64,000 nucleotides of DNA from Paractinoplanes durhamensis (GTDB lineage: Bacteria; Actinomycetota; Actinomycetes; Mycobacteriales; Micromonosporaceae): positions 248,001 to 312,000 of the forward strand of contig NZ_BOML01000021.1 of the NCBI RefSeq assembly GCF_016862175.1, given 5' to 3'. The notes below the pieces were generated by a model. The model had not been told where the DNA came from and did no database searches. It saw only the letters and a list, made by a program, of their open reading frames with translations. Below are positions 33,721-41,663 of this stretch, one piece after another. Made by a program: the position numbers and the translations under genes. Numbering within the stretch: the stretch's first letter is position 1; every line of letters starts with the position of its first letter.

Positions 33721-34713
33721 GTGCTCATTGACCGTCGTCGACTTCTGTCCGGGGCGATCGTCTTGGCACTCACCGTCCTGGGGCTCGGCGCGGCCCGGGC
33801 GCGGCTGCCGATGCGCGACGTCCGGCCCGTGCCCGGACCGGCGTCCCCGAGCATTTCGGCCGTCGTGAGCCCGCCGGTCGAAGCCGGCTCGTCGCACGGC
33901 GCGATGGAGTCGCTCGCCGGGCCGGCCGCGCGGGCCGACCTGGAGGTCATGACCTTCAACCTGCGCTACGCCGCCGCCGTCGCGCCCCACTCGTGGGCCC
34001 AGCGCCGCCCGGTCACGCGCGCGCTGCTGGCCGCCGAGCGGCCGGACCTGATCGGCACCCAGGAGGGGCTTCCCGATCAGTTGCGGGACATCGAGAGCGA
34101 CCTCGGCCCGGACTACGACCGCATCGGCCTGGGCCGCGACGGCGGCGACCGCGGCGAGCACATGGCGATCTTCTTCGACCGGACGCGGCTGGTCGCGCAG
34201 AAGTCGGGCAACTTCTGGCTCTCCGACACACCGTCGGTCCCGGGCTCGATCAGCTGGGGCTCAAGGTCCATTCGCATGGTCACCTGGGTGCTGTTCGCCG
34301 ACCGGGAGACCGGGCGGCATTTCTACGCGGTCAACACCCACCTCGACAACTACAGCGAGAATGCCCGGCGGCACGGCGCGGCGCTGCTGGCGCAACGAAT
34401 CGCCACGTTCGGCAGTTCGCCGATCGTGCTGACCGGCGACTTCAATTCCCCGGCGACGTCCACCAGCGCCGTCTACCACCTGCTCGTCGACGGGGCCGGC
34501 CTCCGCGACACCTGGATCACCGCGCCGTCGAAAGGCCCCGCGTATGCGACGATCCACAACTTCCAGACGCTGGTACCGAACGGCGTGCAGGCCGACTGGA
34601 TCCTCACCTCGCCGGGCGTCACCGCGCTGGCCGCGCTGATGAACACCTACCGCCGCGGATCGCAGTACCCCAGCGACCACCTGCCGGTCCAGGTCCGTCT
34701 GCGCCTGCCCTGA
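33721..34713 (+). CDS. Endonuclease/exonuclease/phosphatase-family exported protein
   Basis: 330 residues from GTG 33721. An N-terminal hydrophobic segment (RRRLLSGAIVLALTVLGLG) acts as a signal or anchor and is followed by a Pro/Ser/Ala-rich spacer to residue 75. The rest is an EEP fold: MTFNLRYAAA, GTQEGLPDQL, FYAVNTHLD, LTGDFNSPA, and SQYPSDHLPV give the metal- and phosphate-binding residues (N, E, H, D-N, D-H) in order. Family members hydrolyse phosphodiester or phosphomonoester bonds in DNA, sphingomyelin or inositol phosphates; here a secreted phosphatase or nuclease is likely, substrate unknown. Confidence 0.85.
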   Translation: MLIDRRRLLSGAIVLALTVLGLGAARARLPMRDVRPVPGPASPSISAVVSPPVEAGSSHGAMESLAGPAARADLEVMTFNLRYAAAVAPHSWAQRRPVTRALLAAERPDLIGTQEGLPDQLRDIESDLGPDYDRIGLGRDGGDRGEHMAIFFDRTRLVAQKSGNFWLSDTPSVPGSISWGSRSIRMVTWVLFADRETGRHFYAVNTHLDNYSENARRHGAALLAQRIATFGSSPIVLTGDFNSPATSTSAVYHLLVDGAGLRDTWITAPSKGPAYATIHNFQTLVPNGVQADWILTSPGVTALAALMNTYRRGSQYPSDHLPVQVRLRLP

Positions 34714-34817
34714 TCGTCAGACATTTGGTGGCGGGTCGCGCGAACCCTCCCGGACAGGGCATAGTGGCCCGCGCGCCATCGACCGGTGTCGCTTGCCTTT
34801 GGTGAAGTTGGTGGGAC

Positions 34818-35846
34818 GTGACGACGCGCGTACGTATCCGATGGGCCCGAGTCGCCGCATTGATCGCACTCACCGGCGGGACGCTCGCGGTGTCGGCGGC
34901 ACCCGCGGCGGCCGCCCCGGAGACCGTCAGCATCGTGAGCGTGTCGGCGGAGAACGTGAAGCCCGGCGAGAAGGTACGCGTGCGATTCCGCGTCACGAAC
35001 AACGGGAGCGGGGCCGAAACGGCCATCGTGGTGGTCGGCGGCGGCCTGCGATGCACCGCCGGATGCCGGGTGGAGCCGAACCTCGGAGCCGGCCAGGGCC
35101 AGACGTTCGACGCGACGGTCGTCGCCCCCGATGCCCGGCCGGGTGAGATCACCGGCCTCAACATCTCGATCGGCGTACGGCTCGGCGGGCAGAACAGCTT
35201 CGCCTACAAGATGGTCTACGTCCACGGCGCGGGCGCGTCGTCGCCCGGCGAGGACGAGCCGGCGACCGGGGTGAGCGGGGTCTCCGGCCGGGTCCGCGAC
35301 ACCGCCGGAAAGGCGATCGGCGGCGCGGCCCTGACCATCCGGGACAGCGCCGGGCACGAATACCGGACGACCAGCAACCGCAGCGGCCAGTTCTCGATCA
35401 CGTCGAGCGCCGGCAAGCCGATCGATGAGGGCTCCATCACGGTCAGCGCGACCTTGGACGGCTACCGCACCGCCCGCACGACCGTCCGGGGCACCGCCGG
35501 CGACGTCGCGACCGTGCGGCTGACCCTCGCCGCGGTGGCCGCGCCCACCACGGCACCGCCGTCGTCGGCCGCGGCGGCAGCAAGCCCGCCGGCCGCGGAC
35601 GAAACCCCCGCGGCCACGCCACCCACCCTCAAGGCCGTCAGCGACGACAGCAGCAGTTCGCTGCCGTTCTTCATCCTGGGCGGCTTGCTGGTCGCCGCGG
35701 GCTTGGGAGCGCTCGCGCTGGTGGCGATGCGCCGGCGGACCGCATCGGCCGGGGCGGCGGCCGGCGGGGGAATGGCCGACGCTCCGACCGCGGTGCTGCG
35801 CACCGGCCCGTACGGCGGGCCGCCGCAGGGTGGCTACCGAGCCTAA
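34818..35846 (+). CDS. Surface protein with carboxypeptidase-regulatory-like domain and membrane anchor
   Basis: 342 residues from GTG 34818. A signal peptide ends near AAAAPE. Residues 35-135 form a CARDB-like beta domain (ENVKPGEKVRVRFRVTNNGS), residues 150-235 a CarboxypepD_reg-like beta sandwich (GVSGRVRDTAGKAIGGAAL; TTSNRSGQFSI). A Pro/Ala/Thr/Ser-rich stalk and one membrane helix near 288-310 (FFILGGLLVAAGLGALALVA) follow, ending in a short cytoplasmic tail. It is probably a cell-surface structural or adhesion protein. Its TAA overlaps the TetR gene's stop on the other strand. Confidence 0.78.
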   Translation: MTTRVRIRWARVAALIALTGGTLAVSAAPAAAAPETVSIVSVSAENVKPGEKVRVRFRVTNNGSGAETAIVVVGGGLRCTAGCRVEPNLGAGQGQTFDATVVAPDARPGEITGLNISIGVRLGGQNSFAYKMVYVHGAGASSPGEDEPATGVSGVSGRVRDTAGKAIGGAALTIRDSAGHEYRTTSNRSGQFSITSSAGKPIDEGSITVSATLDGYRTARTTVRGTAGDVATVRLTLAAVAAPTTAPPSSAAAAASPPAADETPAATPPTLKAVSDDSSSSLPFFILGGLLVAAGLGALALVAMRRRTASAGAAAGGGMADAPTAVLRTGPYGGPPQGGYRA

Positions 35847-36433
35847 ATATCGACGCTGGTCGGCGTCGTCGGGATGCGGGCGGCGGCTGCGGCGACGGTG
35901 GCCAGGTCTTTGCCTGCGAAGCCGGCTCGGCTCAGCACGGCCAGGGACTTGTTTGTTGCCAGCGTGCACAACGCCAGCTCGGTCGCCTCCTGCTCGGTGG
36001 CCCCCGCCGCCCGCAATGCCTGCGCCAGCCTTGCCAGCAAAAGGTCGATCATGCCGCGGACCATCGCCTGGCCCTCGGCGTCGAGTGCCGGGAACTGTGT
36101 TGCCGAAATCGTGAGCAGGCAGCCGTCCGGGACCTTCGGGTCGGCGATGCGGTTCAGGGAGACCTGCAGGAAGGCGGCCATCACGGCGGACGGGTTCGGG
36201 TGCGGGCCGGACAGTGCCTGTTCGTACAGCGGGTGGTAGGTCTCGGCGTACCGCAAAAGGCTTTTTCGGAAGAGGTTGCTCTTGTCGCCGAAGGTGCCGT
36301 AGAGCGAGCCCCGGCCCAGGCCGGTGCCCTCGGTGAGGCGATCGATCGAGGCCTCCGAGTAGCCCCAGCGCCAGAAGACGAGCATCGCGCGCCGTAGCGC
36401 CTCGTCCACGTCGAATTGTTTGCGTCCCGCCAT
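35843..36433 (-). CDS. TetR-family transcriptional regulator
   Basis: 196 residues from ATG 36433 (MAGRKQFDVD); an in-frame ATG at 36451 would place six more residues inside the operator region. The helix-turn-helix (GYSEASIDRLTEGTGLGRGSLYGTFGDKSNLF) is classical for the AcrR/TetR family, with a C-terminal ligand domain (DGCLLTISATQFPALDAEG) of the type that often controls oxidoreductases or hydrolases. It is divergent from an epoxide-hydrolase-like gene 56 bases away and very likely represses it and itself. Confidence 0.88.
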   Translation of the reverse strand: MAGRKQFDVDEALRRAMLVFWRWGYSEASIDRLTEGTGLGRGSLYGTFGDKSNLFRKSLLRYAETYHPLYEQALSGPHPNPSAVMAAFLQVSLNRIADPKVPDGCLLTISATQFPALDAEGQAMVRGMIDLLLARLAQALRAAGATEQEATELALCTLATNKSLAVLSRAGFAGKDLATVAAAAARIPTTPTSVDI

Positions 36434-36444
36434 GGTCGTCAGCG

Positions 36445-36478
36445 TACCCATCTTGTACCGATCGTTCAAACATGGGTA
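36445..36478. promoter_or_regulatory. Likely TetR operator in the divergent intergenic region
   Basis: TACCCAT (36445-36451) and ATGGGTA (36472-36478) form an exact inverted repeat around GTACCGATCGTTC, itself centred on the palindrome CGATCG (36459-36464). The element fills most of the 56-base gap between the TetR gene and the hydrolase gene. Confidence 0.5.
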
Positions 36479-36489
36479 TGGTCGGCGGC

Positions 36490-37383
36490 ATGACCAAATT
36501 GAGTTCGCTGCGGCTGCCCGATGGGTTCACCGACGTTTTCACCAGCCGGCTCGTGGAGGTGAACGGGCTGCGGCTGCACGCCGTCACCGGTGGCGTCGGC
36601 CCGGCGTTGCTGCTGGTCGGCGGGTGGCCGCAGACCTGGTACGCCTGGCGGGAGATCATGCCGGCGCTCGCCCGTCACCACACCGTCGTCGCCGTCGACT
36701 CGCGCGGGGCCGGGCTTTCCGACAAACCCGATGACGGGTACGACGCCGGCACGCTCGCCGCCGATCTGGTCGCGTTGATGGCCGCGCTCGGGCACGACCG
36801 GTTCGACGTGGTCGGCCACGACATCGGCACGTGGACCAGCTACGCCCTCGCCGCCGATCACCCCGAGCGGGTGACCCGCCTCGCCATCGTCGAGGCGGTG
36901 ATCCCCGGCCTCACGCCGTCGCCGCCGTTCTTCGGCTCGGCCGCGGCCAACCAGAGGCTCTGGCAGTTCGGCTTCAACCGCCTCACCGACCTCAACGAGG
37001 AGCTGGTCCGGGGCCGCGAGCGGCTCTTCTTCGGCTGGCAGTTCGCCACCAAGGCGGCCACTCCGACCGCGATCCCGTCGTACGCCGTGGACGTCTACGT
37101 CGACGCGATCACCGCGGATCCGCGCGCGCTGCGGGCGAGCTTCGCGTATTACCGGGCCCTGGACGAGACGATCGCGCAGAACGAGCAGCGCAGCAAAACT
37201 CGGCTGACCCTGCCGGTGCTCGGCGTCGGCGGCGCACTGTGGAGCGGCCCGAACGCCGCCCAGACGATGCGCCTGGCCGCCGACGACGTCACCGGCTTCG
37301 TCCTCGACGACTGCGGCCATTACCCCGCCGAGGAACAGCCGGCCCGCTTCACCGAGATCCTGGAGGACTTCCTTCGGGTTTGA
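36490..37383 (+). CDS. Alpha/beta hydrolase, epoxide hydrolase/dehalogenase-like
   Basis: 297 residues from ATG 36490; the upstream in-frame ATGs lie in the operator. The alpha/beta-hydrolase core shows an oxyanion-hole segment GGWPQTWYAW, the nucleophile elbow VVGHDIGTW with an aspartate nucleophile as in epoxide hydrolases and haloalkane dehalogenases, and the catalytic histidine in DDCGHYPAEEQP. Cytoplasmic. The Asp nucleophile argues against esterase activity; epoxide hydrolysis is the best guess. Controlled probably by the divergent TetR gene. The 3' end overlaps the convergent ATPase gene by 35 bases. Confidence 0.85.
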   Translation: MTKLSSLRLPDGFTDVFTSRLVEVNGLRLHAVTGGVGPALLLVGGWPQTWYAWREIMPALARHHTVVAVDSRGAGLSDKPDDGYDAGTLAADLVALMAALGHDRFDVVGHDIGTWTSYALAADHPERVTRLAIVEAVIPGLTPSPPFFGSAAANQRLWQFGFNRLTDLNEELVRGRERLFFGWQFATKAATPTAIPSYAVDVYVDAITADPRALRASFAYYRALDETIAQNEQRSKTRLTLPVLGVGGALWSGPNAAQTMRLAADDVTGFVLDDCGHYPAEEQPARFTEILEDFLRV

Positions 37384-37906
37384 GGGCAGCGAGGATCGCC
37401 GCCGGCCGGTCGTCGAGCGGTCCGCTCAACTCCAGGACAGGGGTGTCCGGCCAGGCGTCGAGCGGGTCGTCGTAGACCAGCTCCAGGAGCGCGTCGTTCA
37501 TCCGCGAGCGGAGGCCGGGCAACTCCGGGGCAGGCAGGAGCCGCTCGGTCTCCGGCGTGATCACCACAACGACAAGCAGATCGAGCGTCGCAAACGCGAG
37601 CCGCAACGCGGCGGCATCGGCCTGCTCCGCTGGATCCGCCCCGCCGGCGGCCAGGTAAGCGAGATAGTCGAGCGGCGTGCGGTCGAAGACGACCCCGGAC
37701 GTCGCCGGCACCCGAAGGCTTCGAACCGAACAGGCCAGCATCGCCCGGTAATCCTCCGGCGACGGCGGAAGCCCGAACTCATACCCCTCTTCCTCAAGGA
37801 GGTAGTACGGCTCGTCGACCATGACGTGCCCCGGCAGACGCGCACAAAGCGCTTCGACCAGCGTGGTCTTCCCGATCCCGTGCGTCCCGGAGACCGCGAC
37901 CCTCAT
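37349..37906 (-). CDS. P-loop nucleotide kinase-like ATPase
   Basis: 185 residues from ATG 37906, with GGGAG six bases upstream; a GTG at 37918 is the alternative. Walker A GTHGIGKTTLVEAL at residues 7-20, a DEPYYLLEEEG segment and VVFDRTPLDYLAY with an acidic-aromatic pattern like nucleoside/AAA-28 kinases. No lid or LSGGQ motif, so it is a stand-alone NTPase of the AAA_28/kinase type. Function unknown; a small-molecule kinase is possible. It overlaps the convergent hydrolase gene at its 3' end. Confidence 0.75.
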   Translation of the reverse strand: MRVAVSGTHGIGKTTLVEALCARLPGHVMVDEPYYLLEEEGYEFGLPPSPEDYRAMLACSVRSLRVPATSGVVFDRTPLDYLAYLAAGGADPAEQADAAALRLAFATLDLLVVVVITPETERLLPAPELPGLRSRMNDALLELVYDDPLDAWPDTPVLELSGPLDDRPAAILAALKPEGSPPGSR

Positions 37907-37983
37907 CCGTGCTCCCACCCCTGATCCGACCCATCGGCAGCGCCGGGTGGCGCGGCGCTGATGGGCCGACTGCCACTCACAAT

Positions 37984-38289
37984 CTACGAGGCGATCGGGA
38001 ACTCGGCTCGCAGGCCGGTGCCTGTGATCTTGAGGTCGAGCTCGCTTTCCAGGGCGCGTGCCAGGCGGTGCAGCAGAGGAAGTGTCGGGGTGACCGCGCC
38101 GCCCTCCAGTCGTGAGATCAGGGTCTGTGTCGAGCCTGCCCGTTTTGCAAGCGCGGCCTGGCTGATGCCCGGGACCGTCCGCCGGTCATAGACGGCCTGA
38201 CCGACGGCGATTCGAGCGCCAGCTTCGACGTACTCGGGACCTTCCCTGTGTTCGTCGGGAACGGTCCACTTGGTGTGGTAACCCGTCAT
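37984..38289 (-). CDS. XRE-family regulator, HigA-like antitoxin without adjacent toxin
   Basis: 101 residues from ATG 38289 with GAAGGGGA upstream; an open frame to 38337 is not needed. The C-terminal helix-turn-helix reads ISQAALAKRAGSTQTLISRL followed by a helical dimer segment (LLHRLARALESELDLKI). A short N-terminus (MTGYHTKWTVPDEHREG) resembles the antitoxins of HigBA/RelBE-like pairs. No toxin gene is adjacent. The palindrome ACGACTATAGTCGT lies 102 bases upstream, between this gene and the DUF4143 gene, and is a likely binding site. Confidence 0.8.
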   Translation of the reverse strand: MTGYHTKWTVPDEHREGPEYVEAGARIAVGQAVYDRRTVPGISQAALAKRAGSTQTLISRLEGGAVTPTLPLLHRLARALESELDLKITGTGLRAEFPIAS

Positions 38290-38390
38290 CGTCAGTCCCC
38301 TTCGCGGTCTTTGAGGTGGGGTCCGGAGTCGCTCCAAGGCGGGTGTATGGGCTGGGTGGGAGCGACACGGATACCCGCACGCCTGTGCTC

Positions 38391-38404
38391 ACGACTATAG
38401 TCGT
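38391..38404. promoter_or_regulatory. Perfect 14-bp palindrome between XRE and DUF4143 genes
   Basis: ACGACTATAGTCGT is fully symmetric and contains a TATAGT -10-like hexamer on both strands. Twelve of its bases are repeated at 32028-32039 in front of the HicB-like gene. A bidirectional operator bound by the XRE protein is the simplest reading. Confidence 0.55.
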
Positions 38405-38526
38405 TGGCCTAGGGTCGGGGTTTCGAGATGCTGTGCTGAGTCGTGATCTCGCCTTGTGCTAAATAGGGATTACCGGGCGTGCTATCTTGTGATTGGCGCG
38501 TGTGTTATTTCGGGATCGGAGCCTTC

Positions 38527-39768
38527 GTGAGCGCCTACGTTCCTCGCCTCCTCGACACAGAGCTTGGCGCTGTCGCTGCTGCTCATCCCGCAGCTCTCGT
38601 CGTTGGTCCGCGTGCCTGCGGCAAGACGACCACGACCCGTCGTCACTCCGGCTCGGTTCTCCGTCTGGATGTGCCCGCCCAGGCCGCCGTCGTCCGGGCC
38701 GACCCCGATGCCGCGCTTCGCGGACTTGCCGAGCCCGTGCTGATCGATGAATGGCAGTTGGTGCCGGAGGTGCTCGGTGCCGTCAAGCGTGCTGTGGACG
38801 ACGATCCTCGGCCCGGGCGGTTCGTGCTGACCGGATCATCGCAGGCTGACCTCACAACTTCAGGCTGGCCCGCAACGGGTCGGATCGTCCGCCTGACGAT
38901 GTATCCACTCGTCAGCCGGGAACGCCATGGCGACCCCACCTCACCGTCGCTGATCGACCGGATCCTGAGCGACGGCGCGGACGCGTTCGGAAATTCGGCG
39001 TCTGGTTGGGACCTGCAGGATTACGTGGACGAGGCGCTCTCCAGCGGTTGGCCCGAGGCGCTGCGGGTGCCCGCCGGTCGCGCGCGCGACCGGTGGCTGA
39101 CGGGTTACGTCGACCATCTCGCCACCCGGGAGGCGCCGTCGCTCGGTGTCGCGCGCGATCCGGGCCGCATGCGGAAGTACCTCCACATGCTGGCGGCCAA
39201 CACCGGCGGAGTTCCGACCCACAAACTGCTCTACGACGCCGCCGGCATCGACCGCCGCACCGCCGTCAGCTACGACAATCTGCTCGACAGCCTCATGATC
39301 ACGCAGCGGGTCCCCGCCTGGGCCGGCAATTTCATCGACCGCGCGGTGCGTCTGCCCAAGCGGTACCTCATCGACCCAGGGCTGATCGCCCCGCTCCTGC
39401 GTGTCGATCACCGCCGCACCCTGCGCGACGGCGATCTGCTGGGCCGGATCCTGGACACGCTCGTGGCGGCGCAGTTCCGGGCCGAATGCGCCGTCAGCGT
39501 CGTCGGTGCGGACATGTACCACTTGCGAGATGCCAACGGCCGCCGTGAGATCGACCTACTTATCGAGGCGCGAGACGGCCAGATCATCGCGATCGAGGTC
39601 AAGGCGACGGCCGCCCCGTCCCGAGAGGATGGCCGCCACCTCGAATGGCTGCGCGAGAGGCTTGGGTCGAGGCTGGCCATGGGACTTCTTGTCCACAGCG
39701 GCCCCCGTGTCTTCGGACTGGCTGAACGAATCCTCGCGGTCCCCATAGCCGGTCTGTGGTCACGTTGA
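38527..39768 (+). CDS. AAA ATPase with DUF4143 and PD-(D/E)XK-like C-terminus
   Basis: 413 residues from GTG 38527 with GGAG five bases upstream; the longer frame from 38479 lacks a ribosome site. The N-terminal AAA_14 domain has Walker A VVGPRACGKTTTTRRH (the usual Q-V replaced by A-C) and Walker B PVLIDEWQLVPE. The C-terminal DUF4143 part carries the nuclease-like signature REIDLLIEARDGQIIAIEVK. Such proteins are abundant, cytoplasmic, sometimes mobile, and of unknown function; roles in defence have been suggested. Base composition upstream is less GC-rich than the surroundings. Divergent from the XRE gene. Confidence 0.85.
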   Translation: MSAYVPRLLDTELGAVAAAHPAALVVGPRACGKTTTTRRHSGSVLRLDVPAQAAVVRADPDAALRGLAEPVLIDEWQLVPEVLGAVKRAVDDDPRPGRFVLTGSSQADLTTSGWPATGRIVRLTMYPLVSRERHGDPTSPSLIDRILSDGADAFGNSASGWDLQDYVDEALSSGWPEALRVPAGRARDRWLTGYVDHLATREAPSLGVARDPGRMRKYLHMLAANTGGVPTHKLLYDAAGIDRRTAVSYDNLLDSLMITQRVPAWAGNFIDRAVRLPKRYLIDPGLIAPLLRVDHRRTLRDGDLLGRILDTLVAAQFRAECAVSVVGADMYHLRDANGRREIDLLIEARDGQIIAIEVKATAAPSREDGRHLEWLRERLGSRLAMGLLVHSGPRVFGLAERILAVPIAGLWSR

Positions 39769-39807
39769 TGACCACTGCGTCGACATCTTCCGTGTCAAGG
39801 AAGGGGC

Positions 39808-40878
39808 CTATAGCAGCTGCCCTGGGCTGGCAGGGAAAGACACGGTCACTCGCAGGCCGTCGTTTCCGGTTGAGGTGGCGGCGATGAGGCCGTCGTGGGC
39901 TCGGGTTATCGAGCGGGCTATTGCCAAGCCCAAGCCTGCACCGCCGCTGTGGTCTATTCGGGCTGCGGCTCGGCGGCGGAACGGCTCGAACAGGGCGGAG
40001 ACCTCGTTCGGTGGTACGTCGTCGCCGGTGTTGGTCACCACCAGGGCCGGGGCGTCGGCTACCTCGATCTCGACCGTGCCGTCGGGGCGGTTGTACTTCA
40101 AGGCGTTCTGGAGCAGGTTGGTGACCAAGCGCTCCAGCAGCACCTGCTCGCCCAGGACGATTCGCGGCTGCAGCGTCGTGGTGATCGTGATGCCGGCCTC
40201 GGCGGCCGCCATCTCGTGCTTCTCGACCACCTCGGCCACGATCTCGTCCAGCCGCAGGGGAGTCCGGGCGATCAAGCCCCGGTCGCTCTCGCTCAGCACC
40301 AGTAGGCCCTCGATCAAGCGCTCGTTGCGCTCGTTGGTCTCCAGCAGCTGGGCGGTCAGCAGGGTCAGCTGGTCGTCGGTGAGGGCCCGGGCCATGCTCA
40401 CCTCGATCAGCGTGCGCTGCACCGCCAGTGGGGTGCGCAGTTCGTGGGATGCGTCGGCGGCGAAGCGGCGCTGCGCCTCGTAACCGATCGCGATCCGGTC
40501 CATCATCTCGTCGATCGCCCGGCCCAGGACGGCCAACTCGTTGCGGCCGGGGCCGGGGCGCAAGCGGTGGCCGAGGTTCTGCGGGCCCACGTTGGCGATC
40601 ACCGGGACCAGGTCGAGGACCGGGCGCAGGCACCAGCGCACCAGGAACCAGCTGGCGGCCAGCAAGGCTGTCAGCACCACCAGCAGGGTGACCGCCGGGA
40701 CCAGGCTCCGGAACTGGGAGAGCACGTCCCCGCAGGTGGTGTTCCATCGGCACCAGGACGGCCGGTAGGCCATGCCGGTCTGGAAAAGCCAATCCGCCAC
40801 CGACGGGGCGAACTGGGCGGCCAGCAGCACTATCGCGCAGAGCAGGAGGATGCGGCGGGCGGGGGATCGCATGCTCAT
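39808..40878 (-). CDS. Two-component sensor histidine kinase
   Basis: 356 residues from ATG 40878, which overlaps the response-regulator stop as ATGA. Two membrane helices (about 10-30 and 60-82) enclose a short extracytoplasmic loop with two cysteines (SWCRWNTTCGD). A HAMP-like linker, the dimerisation domain with H145 (ADASHELRTPL) and an ATP-binding domain with the N-box LLQNALKYN and GAGLGLAIARS follow. It should phosphorylate the regulator encoded just upstream. The trypsin-like protease gene is divergent from the pair and could be a target. Confidence 0.9.
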   Translation of the reverse strand: MSMRSPARRILLLCAIVLLAAQFAPSVADWLFQTGMAYRPSWCRWNTTCGDVLSQFRSLVPAVTLLVVLTALLAASWFLVRWCLRPVLDLVPVIANVGPQNLGHRLRPGPGRNELAVLGRAIDEMMDRIAIGYEAQRRFAADASHELRTPLAVQRTLIEVSMARALTDDQLTLLTAQLLETNERNERLIEGLLVLSESDRGLIARTPLRLDEIVAEVVEKHEMAAAEAGITITTTLQPRIVLGEQVLLERLVTNLLQNALKYNRPDGTVEIEVADAPALVVTNTGDDVPPNEVSALFEPFRRRAAARIDHSGGAGLGLAIARSITRAHDGLIAATSTGNDGLRVTVSFPASPGQLL

Positions 40879-41534
40879 GCGCCCAGCCGGTATCCGGTGC
40901 GGGGCACGGTGTGGATCACCGGTGGGTCGCCCAGTTTGCGGCGCAGGGTCATGAGCGTCATCCGGACCGTGTTGGTGAACGGGTCGGTGTTCTCGTCCCA
41001 CGCCTGTTCCAGCAGCTCCTCGGCGCTGACCACCCGGCCGCCGGCCCGCAGCAGCACGTGCAGGACGGCGAACTCCTTCGGGGAGAGGGTCAGCACGCCG
41101 CCGTCGCGGGTGGCGGTGTGCCTGGTGACGTCCAGGACGATGCCGTCCTGCTCCAGCACCGGTGGCAGGGCCGGGACCGACCGCCGGGACAGTGCCTGCA
41201 ACCTGGCCACCAGCTCGGCGAACGCGAACGGCTTGGTCAGGTAGTCGTCGGCGCCCAACCCCAGGCCCTCGACCCGGTCCCGGATGCCGGCGGCGGCGGT
41301 CAGCAGCAGCACCCGGCTGGTCAGGCCGGAGGCGGCCATCCACCGGCACACCTCGTCGCCGGTCTTGCCGGGCATGTCCCGATCCAGCACCACCACGTCA
41401 TAGCGGTTGACGCCCAGGCGTTCCAGGGCGCTGTCGCCGTCGTAGACGACGTCGACGGCCATCGACAGCCGGCGTAAACCCTCCGCCACCGTATCGGCCA
41501 TCAGCTTCTCGTCCTCCGCCACCAGCACCCGCAC
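40875..41534 (-). CDS. OmpR-family response regulator
   Basis: 219 residues from ATG 41534. Receiver domain with acidic pocket EDE (residues 7-9), phosphoacceptor D51 (VVVLDRDMPG) and lysine in LTKPF; C-terminal winged helix (LTLSPKEFAVLHVLLRAGGR; TVRMTLMTLRRKLGDP; VPRTGYRLG). It forms an operon with the sensor kinase (4-base overlap). The divergent intergenic region of 129 bases separates it from the trypsin-like gene. Confidence 0.92.
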   Translation of the reverse strand: MRVLVAEDEKLMADTVAEGLRRLSMAVDVVYDGDSALERLGVNRYDVVVLDRDMPGKTGDEVCRWMAASGLTSRVLLLTAAAGIRDRVEGLGLGADDYLTKPFAFAELVARLQALSRRSVPALPPVLEQDGIVLDVTRHTATRDGGVLTLSPKEFAVLHVLLRAGGRVVSAEELLEQAWDENTDPFTNTVRMTLMTLRRKLGDPPVIHTVPRTGYRLGA

Positions 41535-41663
41535 GCCACGACCCCCTTAAAAGCAAAACCCTGGCACAGCCGGGATAAAGGATTCATAAGTACGCCGTTG
41601 ACGGGCACCTGACGGCCGGATCACCACGATGGTCACCCTCCACCCGATCGACCGGAGGGCCCC

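Noticed and set aside
38527..39768. DUF4143 gene as part of a mobile island
   Set aside because: No integrase, repeat boundary or tRNA nearby, and codon use is like the neighbours; only the promoter region is less GC-rich.
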